From a virus: a stretch of 25,991 nt of DNA. A model generated the notes under the pieces. The model ran no database searches. It saw only the letters and a list, made by a program, of their open reading frames with translations, and was not told the origin of the DNA. The translations under genes and the position numbers were made by a program. Every line of letters starts with the position of its first letter. Within the stretch, counting starts at the first letter, position 1. Below are positions 12,659 through 20,417 of this stretch, piece after piece. The stretch covers positions 1 through 25,991 of the IMG/VR virus record IMGVR_UViG_3300027782_000320. One strand, given 5' to 3'.

Positions 12659-15016
12659 TTAATAATGAGTCTTAATCCAAAACACTGAGCCATCACTCAC
12701 AATTATAACAGATCCATTTTGATTTGTTATATCGTGATGAGATAGGCCGTCAATCGTGCCATTTATTATTACACTGTGCGGATTTGTTGTTTTCTTAAAC
12801 CAAAATTCAACACCCTTGCAAGTATTAGCCGCAGGTAAATTGATTGTAATATTGCCGTCGCTTGTGTTACATAACATCGAGGGCGTTGAAATACTTGCTG
12901 TGTGTGTACCGGATGTGAGGGTTATAAGGGAGCCGAGTTCGGAGAGTGATATAAAATTCTTTTGAGTTGCAGAATCAAACTTTACAGCTAAACTCCATTT
13001 GGTATTTATTGAAGGAGTTGCTGTAATAGGTACATCCGCAATTTGTAATAAGCGATATGGAAGCGCATTAAATACATTTTGAGTTGAAACCTTTTGCTCA
13101 TTTACTTGTTGTAATATACGAACTAATGTAGATCCTTGCGAGTTTGTATTATAATCACTATCTTCAGTATCAATTGGATTATCTATGTCGTCTGGATAAT
13201 TTGCTATTTTTAACCATTCACCATCCCATTGACAACTGGATGCATTAAAAGTACCCCCATTAAAAACCCAAGTACTATCATCAAATATTAATGATTTAGT
13301 TGGGGTATAATTTCCCGCATCAATCCAGTTACCTTGAGCAACTCTAACGGCTCTTGAATACAATGCCATAAAATCAGAGCTTGACGCGGTTACGAATGGC
13401 TCATATTTGCCTGTGACATTATTCCAATATCCAGGAATGGAGTTTGAATTTAAGTCATAGATTGCACCTGAGTCGAAAATACTTTGATTATTTTGATAGT
13501 ATCTTGTTGAAAATTCAACAATTTTTGAAGCATTATTTAAATTCCCTATATCATTAATTTTATCATTCTTATCAATTTGGCAAACATTTACATCCCCCCA
13601 CATATCAATATTTGTGGAAGTCCCTGAACCGATTGCAGTATTTACAAGTCCTATAATTTGAAAGTCAACCCTGACTCCATCAATACCAGTTGAAGCTGAA
13701 AAGTTTCTAAAAAAATCAGTTGTAATAATTGCATTCGTTGGACCTGCTTGCTCAACTGATAAAATATTGCATTCAATACTTTCATAATCTGGAAGCACAC
13801 TTGCAGTAACCCAAGTTGCAGTATTGTAATCATACCATTTTACGCCAGCGCTTACAGTATAAGAATATATTCTAAAAGCAATATAAACCTTTGAGCTTGC
13901 AGGAATGGTATTGCCAGCCCATGTTACATATCCAAACTTAAGAGTTGCTTTTACAGAAATCTCATTGCCTTGTGGCGCTACAAAATCACCAACAGAAAAT
14001 AATGAACTTGACTTATCTCTAAATGCCCTGACGTTGCTGACTAAAGATGATCGTTTATATTTTGTTCTAAAAGTTCTAACCGATGGCTGATGTGTAATTG
14101 TTGGAAACGCTTCAAATCTTCTGCGGCCAAGTCCTGTATTTTCAAAAATACGATGGCCATAATTAATACTATTTGTTTTTGCTCCTGCAGTTGAGTAAAC
14201 TCTATATTCAAATGTAACAGGATAAGCTCCGTTTCCGTATGCAATAGGTTGAATAATCCAATATTTACCAAGGTGCAAAATTATACGAGCGCCATATTTC
14301 TGCAATATATTCTCAATTGCATCATAACAATTCACATAAATATCCGCAAGATCTGGAGTTTCAGTTTGCTCTGTAAATATTTGAAAATTATCAACTACGC
14401 TCGACAAATTAACCTCCCATTTTTTCAAAAATTGCACTGGTCGCGTTCCGCTCAAAGGGTAAGTTTGGACGCAATCATTTATATAATTATCACCAAATCC
14501 AAGATAAATCCAATATTGATGCAAGTTTGCTTTTGAAATACAAAGCCTAATTAAATCAAGCATATTCAATCGGTTTGCTGTACTGAACCAGGTAGGATCT
14601 ACTTTATAATTAGAAAGTAAACTCATCCCATCAATTGAAGTTACTTTATAAATCACATAACCTTCAAGACTTGAGCGATTCCAACTTATTTGATCTGGAA
14701 TAATTCTGCCTATCCAAACTAAGTCGCTTCCTTTATAAGCAACCATTGCATATTTTTGCTCGTCTGCAACCGATAGCGCTTGAAAAAATGTTTCGTCTGT
14801 TGAGTTATTAATGGCAAGAGTTAAAACTGCTTTTCCTTTACGAATTGGATTTTCCCATATTGCATCCCCATCACCTTGGTATTGGATTTGAAACCCGTCT
14901 GAAACAGCTCTTATTTCTGTTCCGCCTGCTCCGCTTCCACTTGGATCATCCCATATCTCAACTCTCCATTGAGCATTGTTTATATCGTAAAATTGTGAAT
15001 AATATTTTCTAGCCAC
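12659..15016 (-). CDS. Tail hub/baseplate protein (tail-tip)
   Basis: A 785-residue protein encoded right after the tape measure, where siphoviruses place the distal tail and hub proteins. The first part ('MARKYYSQFYDINNAQWRVE', 'QIQYQGDGDAIWENPIRKG') resembles a distal tail/hub fold; the middle has 'YDAIENILQKYGARIILHLGKYWIIQP', a pattern repeated in Bacteroidota phage tail proteins. The C-terminal 130 residues ('TLTSGTHTASISTPSMLCN', 'GTIDGLSHH') look like a fibre-type beta domain. The start is GTG at 15016, overlapping the tape measure stop by 8 bases. Exact role is inferred from gene order. Confidence 0.78.
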   Translation of the reverse strand: MARKYYSQFYDINNAQWRVEIWDDPSGSGAGGTEIRAVSDGFQIQYQGDGDAIWENPIRKGKAVLTLAINNSTDETFFQALSVADEQKYAMVAYKGSDLVWIGRIIPDQISWNRSSLEGYVIYKVTSIDGMSLLSNYKVDPTWFSTANRLNMLDLIRLCISKANLHQYWIYLGFGDNYINDCVQTYPLSGTRPVQFLKKWEVNLSSVVDNFQIFTEQTETPDLADIYVNCYDAIENILQKYGARIILHLGKYWIIQPIAYGNGAYPVTFEYRVYSTAGAKTNSINYGHRIFENTGLGRRRFEAFPTITHQPSVRTFRTKYKRSSLVSNVRAFRDKSSSLFSVGDFVAPQGNEISVKATLKFGYVTWAGNTIPASSKVYIAFRIYSYTVSAGVKWYDYNTATWVTASVLPDYESIECNILSVEQAGPTNAIITTDFFRNFSASTGIDGVRVDFQIIGLVNTAIGSGTSTNIDMWGDVNVCQIDKNDKINDIGNLNNASKIVEFSTRYYQNNQSIFDSGAIYDLNSNSIPGYWNNVTGKYEPFVTASSSDFMALYSRAVRVAQGNWIDAGNYTPTKSLIFDDSTWVFNGGTFNASSCQWDGEWLKIANYPDDIDNPIDTEDSDYNTNSQGSTLVRILQQVNEQKVSTQNVFNALPYRLLQIADVPITATPSINTKWSLAVKFDSATQKNFISLSELGSLITLTSGTHTASISTPSMLCNTSDGNITINLPAANTCKGVEFWFKKTTNPHSVIINGTIDGLSHHDITNQNGSVIIVSDGSVFWIKTHY

Positions 15017-17174
15017 GAGCTGAAGCCCTTTCTTCTCTGTTTAATAAAATTAATAAATCTCTGCCGCTTACTCGAGTTTCAAGTGTGCCGCTATTATTAT
15101 TACTTGAAATATTCAACATGCCCTGTAATTTAGACAATGGTGCAATAACTTCAGGATTTGAAGAGGCTCCTGGATATTCACCCATAAGTCCCAATGTTGG
15201 GCCGCTAACTATACCACCGTCGGCAAATGCTGTTGGACCTTTTTGTGCAACTGATCTCACAACAGCGCCCGCAGCAACTAACGCAATACCGGCACCAATA
15301 GCTAATACTGGATTTGCAATCAATAATTTTGTAAACGCTTCTGACGCTACAGCTGCAGCAATCAAAGCTTTTCCGTATGCATCAGCAAATGACGCTACCG
15401 AATTTAATATAATTGAGAATACACTCTGCAACACATTGCCTCCATTCATTAACCCATCAGCAATAGCTAGTCCTATATTTGCGTACGCATCAGATTGAAT
15501 AGTCACTAATTGCGCATTAATTGCCATTGTAAATTTTAAATTATCCTCATTAAATTTAATCATTGTTTCACGCATTTTATTTTCGTGATTCAATTGCCTT
15601 TGTTCTGTCTGTCTTTGCTGAATTAATTGAAGTCCCTGTTTAGTTTTTAAGAAATCACTTAATCCAAACAATCTAGCTTTATACGCTTTATCTTCAGCTG
15701 CTTTTATTGGATCTATTTGAGTCGGGGTTTCGTTTAATTGAGCAGAAGGTATATCTGAGATAGAAAGATTGTTTGCTTTTGTTGCTAATTTAGCATTTTT
15801 TTCAGCGCTTATTTTAACCAAGTCATCATTAAATTTCTTAAAGTTAACTAAATAAACTTTCCATGCTGCCTCTTCTGATTTTAAGGCTTGTTCTTTTGCT
15901 TTATTTTCATCAGTAATATCCTGCTCAGATTTGACTTTTCCCTCAGCTGTTACCAAATCATTGATTGCCATTTGTTGCTTATTTATGACATCGGTCAATA
16001 TTTTATCAGCATCAGCAATGGCCTTTTTATTTTTTAATTTTTCAGTATCTAATTTTTGTTGAGCTTCACCAATATTGTAACTATTTAAAATTGCTTTGTC
16101 AAGATTAATCTGAGCCAATTGCTCAGCCATCATTCCCGAAGTTAAAGCTTTGGTTTTTGCTTCAGAGTATTTTTTTGCAGCATCAGTTATTTCACTTGAA
16201 AAACTTTCTGCAATGGCTTTCTTTTTCAATACTTCCATGTAGTCCATGGTGCGCTGAGAAAGCAAAGCCAAACTATCTCCATTTTTAATATTTATGTCGG
16301 AAGTAGCAACACCTAATTTATTAATTTCCCTAAGCGCAATAATTCTTTCATGATCTGTACGGTTACTATCTTTGACAATTTTTAAATAAATACCTAAGGT
16401 TCTAGAATTCTTTTCTGCTTCAGCTGTATTTTTATTTAATTCATCTCTATATTTTTTAATTGTTTCAAGAGCAAGTTTTGTTTTTTCAGATTGCTCCATC
16501 ATTTTTGATATGAGTAAACCTATTCCGATAATTGCTAAACCTATTCCTGTAGTTGCCAAAGCAACTTTAAAAGCATTCATAGCGGACGCACTTGCGTAAG
16601 TAGCAAGCGCAAGAGCCTCTTCTTGTAATGCTTGAAATCCAGTTATTGCAGCGCTCTCCTCTTTTAATACATTTTGAATAGCTTGAAGTCCATTCATTAT
16701 TGCAATTGCACCCTGAACTTTTACGAGTGCCTTTTGTAGATCTTCATTCTTGCTTCCAAATAAAGCCGCAGCACCTTCTGCAATTCCAAATGCTCCAGCC
16801 ACTCCTTGCGCAGCAGAAACAACTGCGTCAATTCTACGAGTATCACTAGAAAAATATTTAATTTTATCACCAGCGTCGCCTACTTTGTCTTTAATTTTAC
16901 CCGCTGCTTTGATAATTTTATTTGACATATCTTCAAATTCAGGCCCTAAAGCTTGAACTTTGAGAGCTAAGTTTTGAAGCTGAGCAACGGTTCTTTTTGT
17001 ATTCGGTGAATTTGCGATTCGTTCAAAATCTTTTTCAATCGTCTTGACAACGGCTTCCATCTCAGATGAGATTTTTTTACCACTAGCACCAACTACCGTT
17101 ACGGCATCTTTGAAACCTTTTTCAAGTTTGGCAATGTCTGCGCCTATGACAATATTAATTTGCTTTTCTGCCAT
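15009..17174 (-). CDS. Tail tape measure protein
   Basis: A 721-residue tape measure. Long helical stretches are interrupted by a hydrophobic segment at about 204-223 (TTGIGLAIIGIGLLI) and a second at about 603-640 (KALIAAAVASEAF, PVLAIGAGIALVAAGAVV). The C-terminus has the family's 'FADGGIVSGPTLGLMGE' and 'PEVIAPLSKLQ' segment (about 650-683). At the usual 0.15 nm per residue the tail would be near 108 nm, which is an estimate. It follows the tail chaperone and tail terminator genes, the standard order. Confidence 0.93.
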   Translation of the reverse strand: MAEKQINIVIGADIAKLEKGFKDAVTVVGASGKKISSEMEAVVKTIEKDFERIANSPNTKRTVAQLQNLALKVQALGPEFEDMSNKIIKAAGKIKDKVGDAGDKIKYFSSDTRRIDAVVSAAQGVAGAFGIAEGAAALFGSKNEDLQKALVKVQGAIAIMNGLQAIQNVLKEESAAITGFQALQEEALALATYASASAMNAFKVALATTGIGLAIIGIGLLISKMMEQSEKTKLALETIKKYRDELNKNTAEAEKNSRTLGIYLKIVKDSNRTDHERIIALREINKLGVATSDINIKNGDSLALLSQRTMDYMEVLKKKAIAESFSSEITDAAKKYSEAKTKALTSGMMAEQLAQINLDKAILNSYNIGEAQQKLDTEKLKNKKAIADADKILTDVINKQQMAINDLVTAEGKVKSEQDITDENKAKEQALKSEEAAWKVYLVNFKKFNDDLVKISAEKNAKLATKANNLSISDIPSAQLNETPTQIDPIKAAEDKAYKARLFGLSDFLKTKQGLQLIQQRQTEQRQLNHENKMRETMIKFNEDNLKFTMAINAQLVTIQSDAYANIGLAIADGLMNGGNVLQSVFSIILNSVASFADAYGKALIAAAVASEAFTKLLIANPVLAIGAGIALVAAGAVVRSVAQKGPTAFADGGIVSGPTLGLMGEYPGASSNPEVIAPLSKLQGMLNISSNNNSGTLETRVSGRDLLILLNREERASARG

Positions 17175-17653
17175 TATCCTAAAATTTTATCACCACTTTC
17201 AAGCAGCATAAAGTCGCCACTTTCAAGAAGTATTTTGTATTGTGTTGCAATCGAATCTCTGTTAAACATTAAAATGTAATCTTGCGCAATGTGATAAATT
17301 CCCTCTTCACCTGCGCTGTCATCTGACAATAAAACTTCTTGATCAAATTTAATATCATGGCATATTACACCATTGAAAATACCTGGTGCCGATTGCATTG
17401 CGGTTCTAACTTGCGCCGCTAAACTTGTACAGGTTGCAATTGTCATTCCGAAAATATTAATTTGAACCCTTGCAAAATCTGTTTTTGAATATCCAGTCTG
17501 TGTTTGATTTGCAACCAGTGACACTTGAAAATAAGATATTGCAGGGAATGCCGTTGCTTGTGGTAAACGTAAGGGAGAGATTCTCCCGCTCGTTGCAGTG
17601 TTAACAGCCGTATCGTTTTTGAGGATGTTATATGTAATAAGGAGAGAATTCAC
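17174..17653 (-). CDS. Tail terminator/completion protein (DUF3168-like)
   Basis: A 159-residue protein with the DUF3168 pattern: 'LLITYNILKNDTAVNTAT', 'LPQATAFPAISYFQVSL', 'DFARVQINIFG', and 'AAQVRTAMQS'. Such proteins (lambda gpU-like) cap the tail tube at its head end. The start is GTG at 17653, overlapping the chaperone stop (GTGA). Its C-terminus ends with a near-repeat, 'LLESGDFM' then 'LLESGDKIL', an appendage also common in phage fibre proteins. In most phages this gene comes before the major tail protein; here it follows the chaperones. Confidence 0.72.
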   Translation of the reverse strand: MNSLLITYNILKNDTAVNTATSGRISPLRLPQATAFPAISYFQVSLVANQTQTGYSKTDFARVQINIFGMTIATCTSLAAQVRTAMQSAPGIFNGVICHDIKFDQEVLLSDDSAGEEGIYHIAQDYILMFNRDSIATQYKILLESGDFMLLESGDKILG

Positions 17654-18305
17654 AGCCGCAATTTATCAAATATATGTTTGTTTTTCGTTACAATATCAAT
17701 AACCTCTTCAGAGGATTTTTCCTCCCATGGGAATAGACATAAACTTTGAGGCTTTATTTCTTTGCCTTTTTTAGCATGTGGCGACAGCATCACAGCGGCA
17801 AGCCATCTCGTTTGCTCCCATTTATTGCGATACTCTTGCATCTGAACAGATCTCATCCCTTCCAATCGCAATCGAAAATACAATGGCGTTATGTCATCCC
17901 ATTCATGAGGCATTATCGACATCTCGCCCCATGCAATCAATTTAATATCCTTCCAGTTTAACGGCTTTGATTCCGCTTGTGAGCCTTTTAGTCTTGGCTC
18001 TTCACTTGAAAAAAATCACCCACCGCCTTCGTGAATGCTTCTACTGCCGGGTTTAATTCTTCAAACGATTCAATTTCGTCGCCCAATTCTTCACTGTTTA
18101 CAAATGGCATATTTGTTTTATTCTTTTTACAACCTGCTTTAATTCCGTAAAATGCGCAATCTCTTGAAAATTTAAGACTTTTAACTAAATCTTTGTTCTC
18201 ACCAAATGAAGAAAAATCTTCCATTCCTGCAGCTTGCATGATACTCTCAATGGCCGTCATATTAAAAAATAACGGATATTTAATTTTGTTTATTTCGATT
18301 TCCAT
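17650..18305 (-). CDS. Tail assembly chaperone gpGT-type fusion made by -1 frameshift
   Basis: The first chaperone frame (ATG 18305) reaches T_TTT_TTT at 18015-18009. A -1 slip there enters a frame that is closed by TGA at 18018-18016 just before the site and open from there to the stop at 17650. The fusion would have 99 residues of frame 0 plus 119 of the second frame, 218 in all. The second part contains 'IAWGEMSIMPHEWDD', 'YFRLRLEGMRSVQMQE' and 'RWLAAVMLSPHAKK', typical of the T part of tail chaperones. No ATG with good context opens the second frame alone (nearest starts are TTG 17940 and a later ATG). Lambda gpG/gpGT works in the same way. Confidence 0.85.
17988..18305 (-). CDS. Tail assembly chaperone, short (gpG-like) product
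   Basis: A 105-residue helical, acidic protein beginning 'MEIEINKIKYPLFFNMTAIE', as is common for short tail chaperones. It is encoded between the tail tube gene and the tape measure. It coats the tape measure during tail assembly in studied phages. The last six codons (QVKSQD) are read only when no slip occurs. A new promoter and an upstream terminator precede it, so its level may be set apart from that of the head genes. Confidence 0.88.
   Translation of the reverse strand: MEIEINKIKYPLFFNMTAIESIMQAAGMEDFSSFGENKDLVKSLKFSRDCAFYGIKAGCKKNKTNMPFVNSEELGDEIESFEELNPAVEAFTKAVGDFFQVKSQD
18009..18015 (-). other. -1 ribosomal frameshift site T_TTT_TTT
   Basis: On the minus strand the frame-0 codons read GAT TTT TTT CAA, so the heptamer is in the exact X_XXY_YYZ register. 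The frame-0 stop follows 18 bases later, and the -1 frame continues for 119 codons. Confidence 0.85.
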
Positions 18306-18309
18306 GTTG

Positions 18310-18317
18310 CAAATATA
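18310..18317 (-). promoter_or_regulatory. -7 box TATATTTG before the tail chaperone
   Basis: TATATTTGCAACATG, including the ATG, is identical to the ssb site. It follows directly after the T-run of the terminator. The 16 bases 18310-18325 are also identical to 25939-25954 before terS. No TTG -33 element is seen, which could point to activator-dependent late transcription. Confidence 0.6.
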
Positions 18318-18319
18318 AT

Positions 18320-18343
18320 AAAAAAAGGGAGCATTAAGCCCCC
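18320..18343 (-). terminator. Intrinsic terminator after the tail tube gene
   Basis: On the minus strand GGGGGC, loop TTAAT, GCTCCC forms a 6-bp stem (one G-T pair) that can be extended by A-T pairs, followed by seven T. It lies 33 bases after the tail tube stop and directly before the chaperone promoter, so high-level head and tube expression may end here. Confidence 0.82.
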
Positions 18344-18375
18344 TCTCTAAATTTATGGAATATGAAACAAAAAGA

Positions 18376-18810
18376 TTAAGCTACTACTCCAACCGTCAAA
18401 GTTCCGCTACCTTGCAAAGAACATGTGAAAGTTGACACGTCATTTACGGGAGCAGTCCATGCAAAATTAGTTAATAACGCTGAACCAGACAACTTCATAT
18501 CGCCAGTAACATTTGAAGTCATTACAACTGTAATAAGGGCGCCAGTCATCAAATCAGCTAAGACTTCTTTTGGGCTTTGACCTGATGCGACAGATCCATC
18601 TTCTTCATAAAGTCCCTCAAAATTCATGGTCCATGAAGTTAAGCCAACTAAAAATTCTTTGTAAGCGCCACCGTCTTTATTGGTTGCGTCAATTGTGTCT
18701 TTTGTAATGCTAAAATCAGCACTTGTGCCGTTAGCAAATTTGGTTAATACGCCGCTTACATCTTTGTATAAGCAGACGAGTGTACCATTTACGAGTCCTG
18801 TGGTTGCCAT
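18376..18810 (-). CDS. Major tail tube protein
   Basis: A 144-residue protein of the TP901-1-type tail tube family. The signature is 'DFSITKDTIDATNKDGGAYKEF', 'GLTSWTMNFEGLYEED' and the C-terminal strand 'GSALLTNFAWTAPVNDVSTF'. It polymerises into the tail tube. Its place, between the connector proteins and the tail chaperones, is standard. A strong terminator follows it. Confidence 0.92.
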   Translation of the reverse strand: MATTGLVNGTLVCLYKDVSGVLTKFANGTSADFSITKDTIDATNKDGGAYKEFLVGLTSWTMNFEGLYEEDGSVASGQSPKEVLADLMTGALITVVMTSNVTGDMKLSGSALLTNFAWTAPVNDVSTFTCSLQGSGTLTVGVVA

Positions 18811-18821
18811 TTTATATTTTT

Positions 18822-19238
18822 TTAATTTTTGTTATAAGTATCGATTGCAAGTTTAAAGATTCTTTCGGGAACATTTGTTACAATATTTGTTTTATGCTGA
18901 TCAAGAGCAGGTCGCATAAATGGCTGAGCAATTATAAAACCACGAGCTTGACCATCCTTTGTAAATCGCTCAACTGTCCCATATTCAAACGTATGCGCTA
19001 ATTGACCACGATAACCTCCATAATAACGAGGGCCTATAAGCACAGTTTTGGTAAATTTGTTTTCGTTGCGCTCAATAAATCCAATTGATTCTTTAATGTC
19101 TTGACTCGGTGCCTTGGATTGAGCAGTGTTAATAATAGCCTTTGCCTCATCCCTGACAATCTTTTTAACCTCTTGGTCTGTTATTGCCTTACCCGCTTCG
19201 CTTAGCCCCTTTAATACTTCCTGTAATCCAGTAATCAT
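18822..19238 (-). CDS. HK97 gp10-like head-tail connector protein
   Basis: A 138-residue protein with the HK97 gp10 family pattern: 'GLQEVLKGLSEAGKAI', 'VRDEAKAIINTAQSKAPSQ', 'LIGPRYYGGYRGQLAHTFEYGTVER' and 'AQPFMRPALDQH'. It is a neck/tail-joining protein. It overlaps the head closure gene by four bases (ATGA) and ends 11 bases before the tail tube gene. Confidence 0.9.
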   Translation of the reverse strand: MITGLQEVLKGLSEAGKAITDQEVKKIVRDEAKAIINTAQSKAPSQDIKESIGFIERNENKFTKTVLIGPRYYGGYRGQLAHTFEYGTVERFTKDGQARGFIIAQPFMRPALDQHKTNIVTNVPERIFKLAIDTYNKN

Positions 19239-19552
19239 TCCGTCAATTGAGTCATTACTTTCATGTACATGTCCCTTTCAATTCTTTGAATAGAAATCAC
19301 GTTAAAATATGTGCCGTTCATTCTGATGCGATCCCTTACATTTATATCGGTAAATCGAATCTGAAATTTAACTATTTGTTTATTCTCTCGAGTGTCGGCA
19401 TATATGCCCTCTGTTCCGCCATCTGTTGGCTCATAAGTTCCCCAAATATCCAATAACTTAGCCCAAGTCTTGGATCGCTCTCCAGTGTCTGAATCTGTAT
19501 TTTCAGTGTAGCGATAAATTGCCAATGGTGTGTCAAATCTTCCGCCGTTCAT
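19235..19552 (-). CDS. Head closure (head-tail adaptor) protein
   Basis: A 105-residue protein of the SPP1 gp16/HK97-type head closure group. Visible are 'FDTPLAIYRYTENTDSDTGE', 'TWAKLLDIWGTYEP', 'VKFQIRFTDINVRDRIRMNG' and 'FNVISIQRIERDM'. It forms the ring below the portal adaptor. Start and stop overlap the neighbours by one to four bases. Confidence 0.9.
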   Translation of the reverse strand: MNGGRFDTPLAIYRYTENTDSDTGERSKTWAKLLDIWGTYEPTDGGTEGIYADTRENKQIVKFQIRFTDINVRDRIRMNGTYFNVISIQRIERDMYMKVMTQLTE

Positions 19553-20184
19553 TATCCAAAAACAGGTATTTTAAATTTATCCAATAAATGATTTGCGCCA
19601 AATGGCATGTCGCTTGAAATAGTACCGACAATTATATTTTGACGGTTGTCATAATACTGTGCAATTTGTAACATGCAAGCCATTTTAATCGATGCTGGAA
19701 AGTCTGCAGTTGAAAATCCTTCCTGTACTTCAACGATATATTTGGTGTTGTCGTCGGTTAATGTCGTCGGCAAGTTGTTAACAAATATATTTATTCCAAA
19801 ATCTGAAAGCATATCGGGAGAGTCAATCCAATCGGCTGCAGAAAATTCAGTCAATGCATTATTTTGATTGACGTAATACATCTTATTAATGTCGATAACT
19901 CTGGACGCAATTCTTAAATAGTTTCCGATTGTCAATGGCGCCCCATTCAAAGGATTCATTAACGCAGGCTGGCCCACAAGAGAATCAAATCCATAACGTA
20001 CCACGGCCAAAGGAATAGAGAATCCAACATAAAAAGAGGATGCCTCAAGCGCTGCAGTTATAAGCGTAGTAATATAAGCGTCATCAGATGAGTGAGTGAC
20101 TCTTAAATGTGCTTTTGCCTCCGCTACTGATATGTAAGCGGTTGAGGCATTTGTTAGCGATACAACTCTGCGGCCTGTTAACAT
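19552..20184 (-). CDS. Head-tail connector (gp6/gp15-like adaptor)
   Basis: A 210-residue adaptor of the HK97 gp6 type. The N-terminal 'ISVAEAKAHLRVTHSSDDAY' and 'ITTLITAALEASSFYVGFSI' are the family signature; the C-terminal 'PASIKMACMLQIAQYYDNRQ' is the conserved helical end. It attaches under the portal. It overlaps the small head gene by TAATG. Confidence 0.92.
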   Translation of the reverse strand: MLTGRRVVSLTNASTAYISVAEAKAHLRVTHSSDDAYITTLITAALEASSFYVGFSIPLAVVRYGFDSLVGQPALMNPLNGAPLTIGNYLRIASRVIDINKMYYVNQNNALTEFSAADWIDSPDMLSDFGINIFVNNLPTTLTDDNTKYIVEVQEGFSTADFPASIKMACMLQIAQYYDNRQNIIVGTISSDMPFGANHLLDKFKIPVFG

Positions 20185-20354
20185 TAGTCAAATTCTGGAT
20201 TAATTGGTTTTTTCTTTTTTACTTCAATAATCTCTTCACAATAGCCCTCATCGATAAGAGTCTGAGCTTGTTTTGATTCCAATTCTGCAATATCCCCAAC
20301 ACCATAAACTAAATTTAACGCAATAGGGAATTTAATAAACTTTACTTTTTTCAT
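20184..20354 (-). CDS. Small head-region protein, 56 aa
   Basis: A frame from ATG 20354 to TAA 20184, joined to the next gene by TAATG. It reads 'MKKVKFIKFPIALNLVYGVG', then 'DIAELESKQAQTLIDEGYCEEI', and a lysine-rich tail. The 'GD.A.L....A..LID.GY.E' pattern is that of small proteins often found right after the capsid gene in HK97-like phages. Function unknown; a decoration, scaffold or neck accessory is possible. The 63-base gap before it (20355-20417) holds only a weak inverted repeat. Confidence 0.85.
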   Translation of the reverse strand: MKKVKFIKFPIALNLVYGVGDIAELESKQAQTLIDEGYCEEIIEVKKKKPINPEFD

Positions 20355-20417
20355 TGGCAAATGATGGGAGAATTAACCCCCACCACTTCACACGATTAAC
20401 GTCGTGCCGTTTTATTT

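Noticed and set aside
17650-17940. Second chaperone part as an independent gene starting at TTG 17940
   Set aside because: The frame is open upstream exactly to the slippery site and holds family-like sequence before 17940, so it is better read as the -1 frameshift extension.
20391-20406. Inverted repeat CACGA-TTAACG-TCGTG after the capsid gene
   Set aside because: A 5-bp stem with no T-run directly after it on the minus strand, where the genes are read. Too weak to call a terminator.
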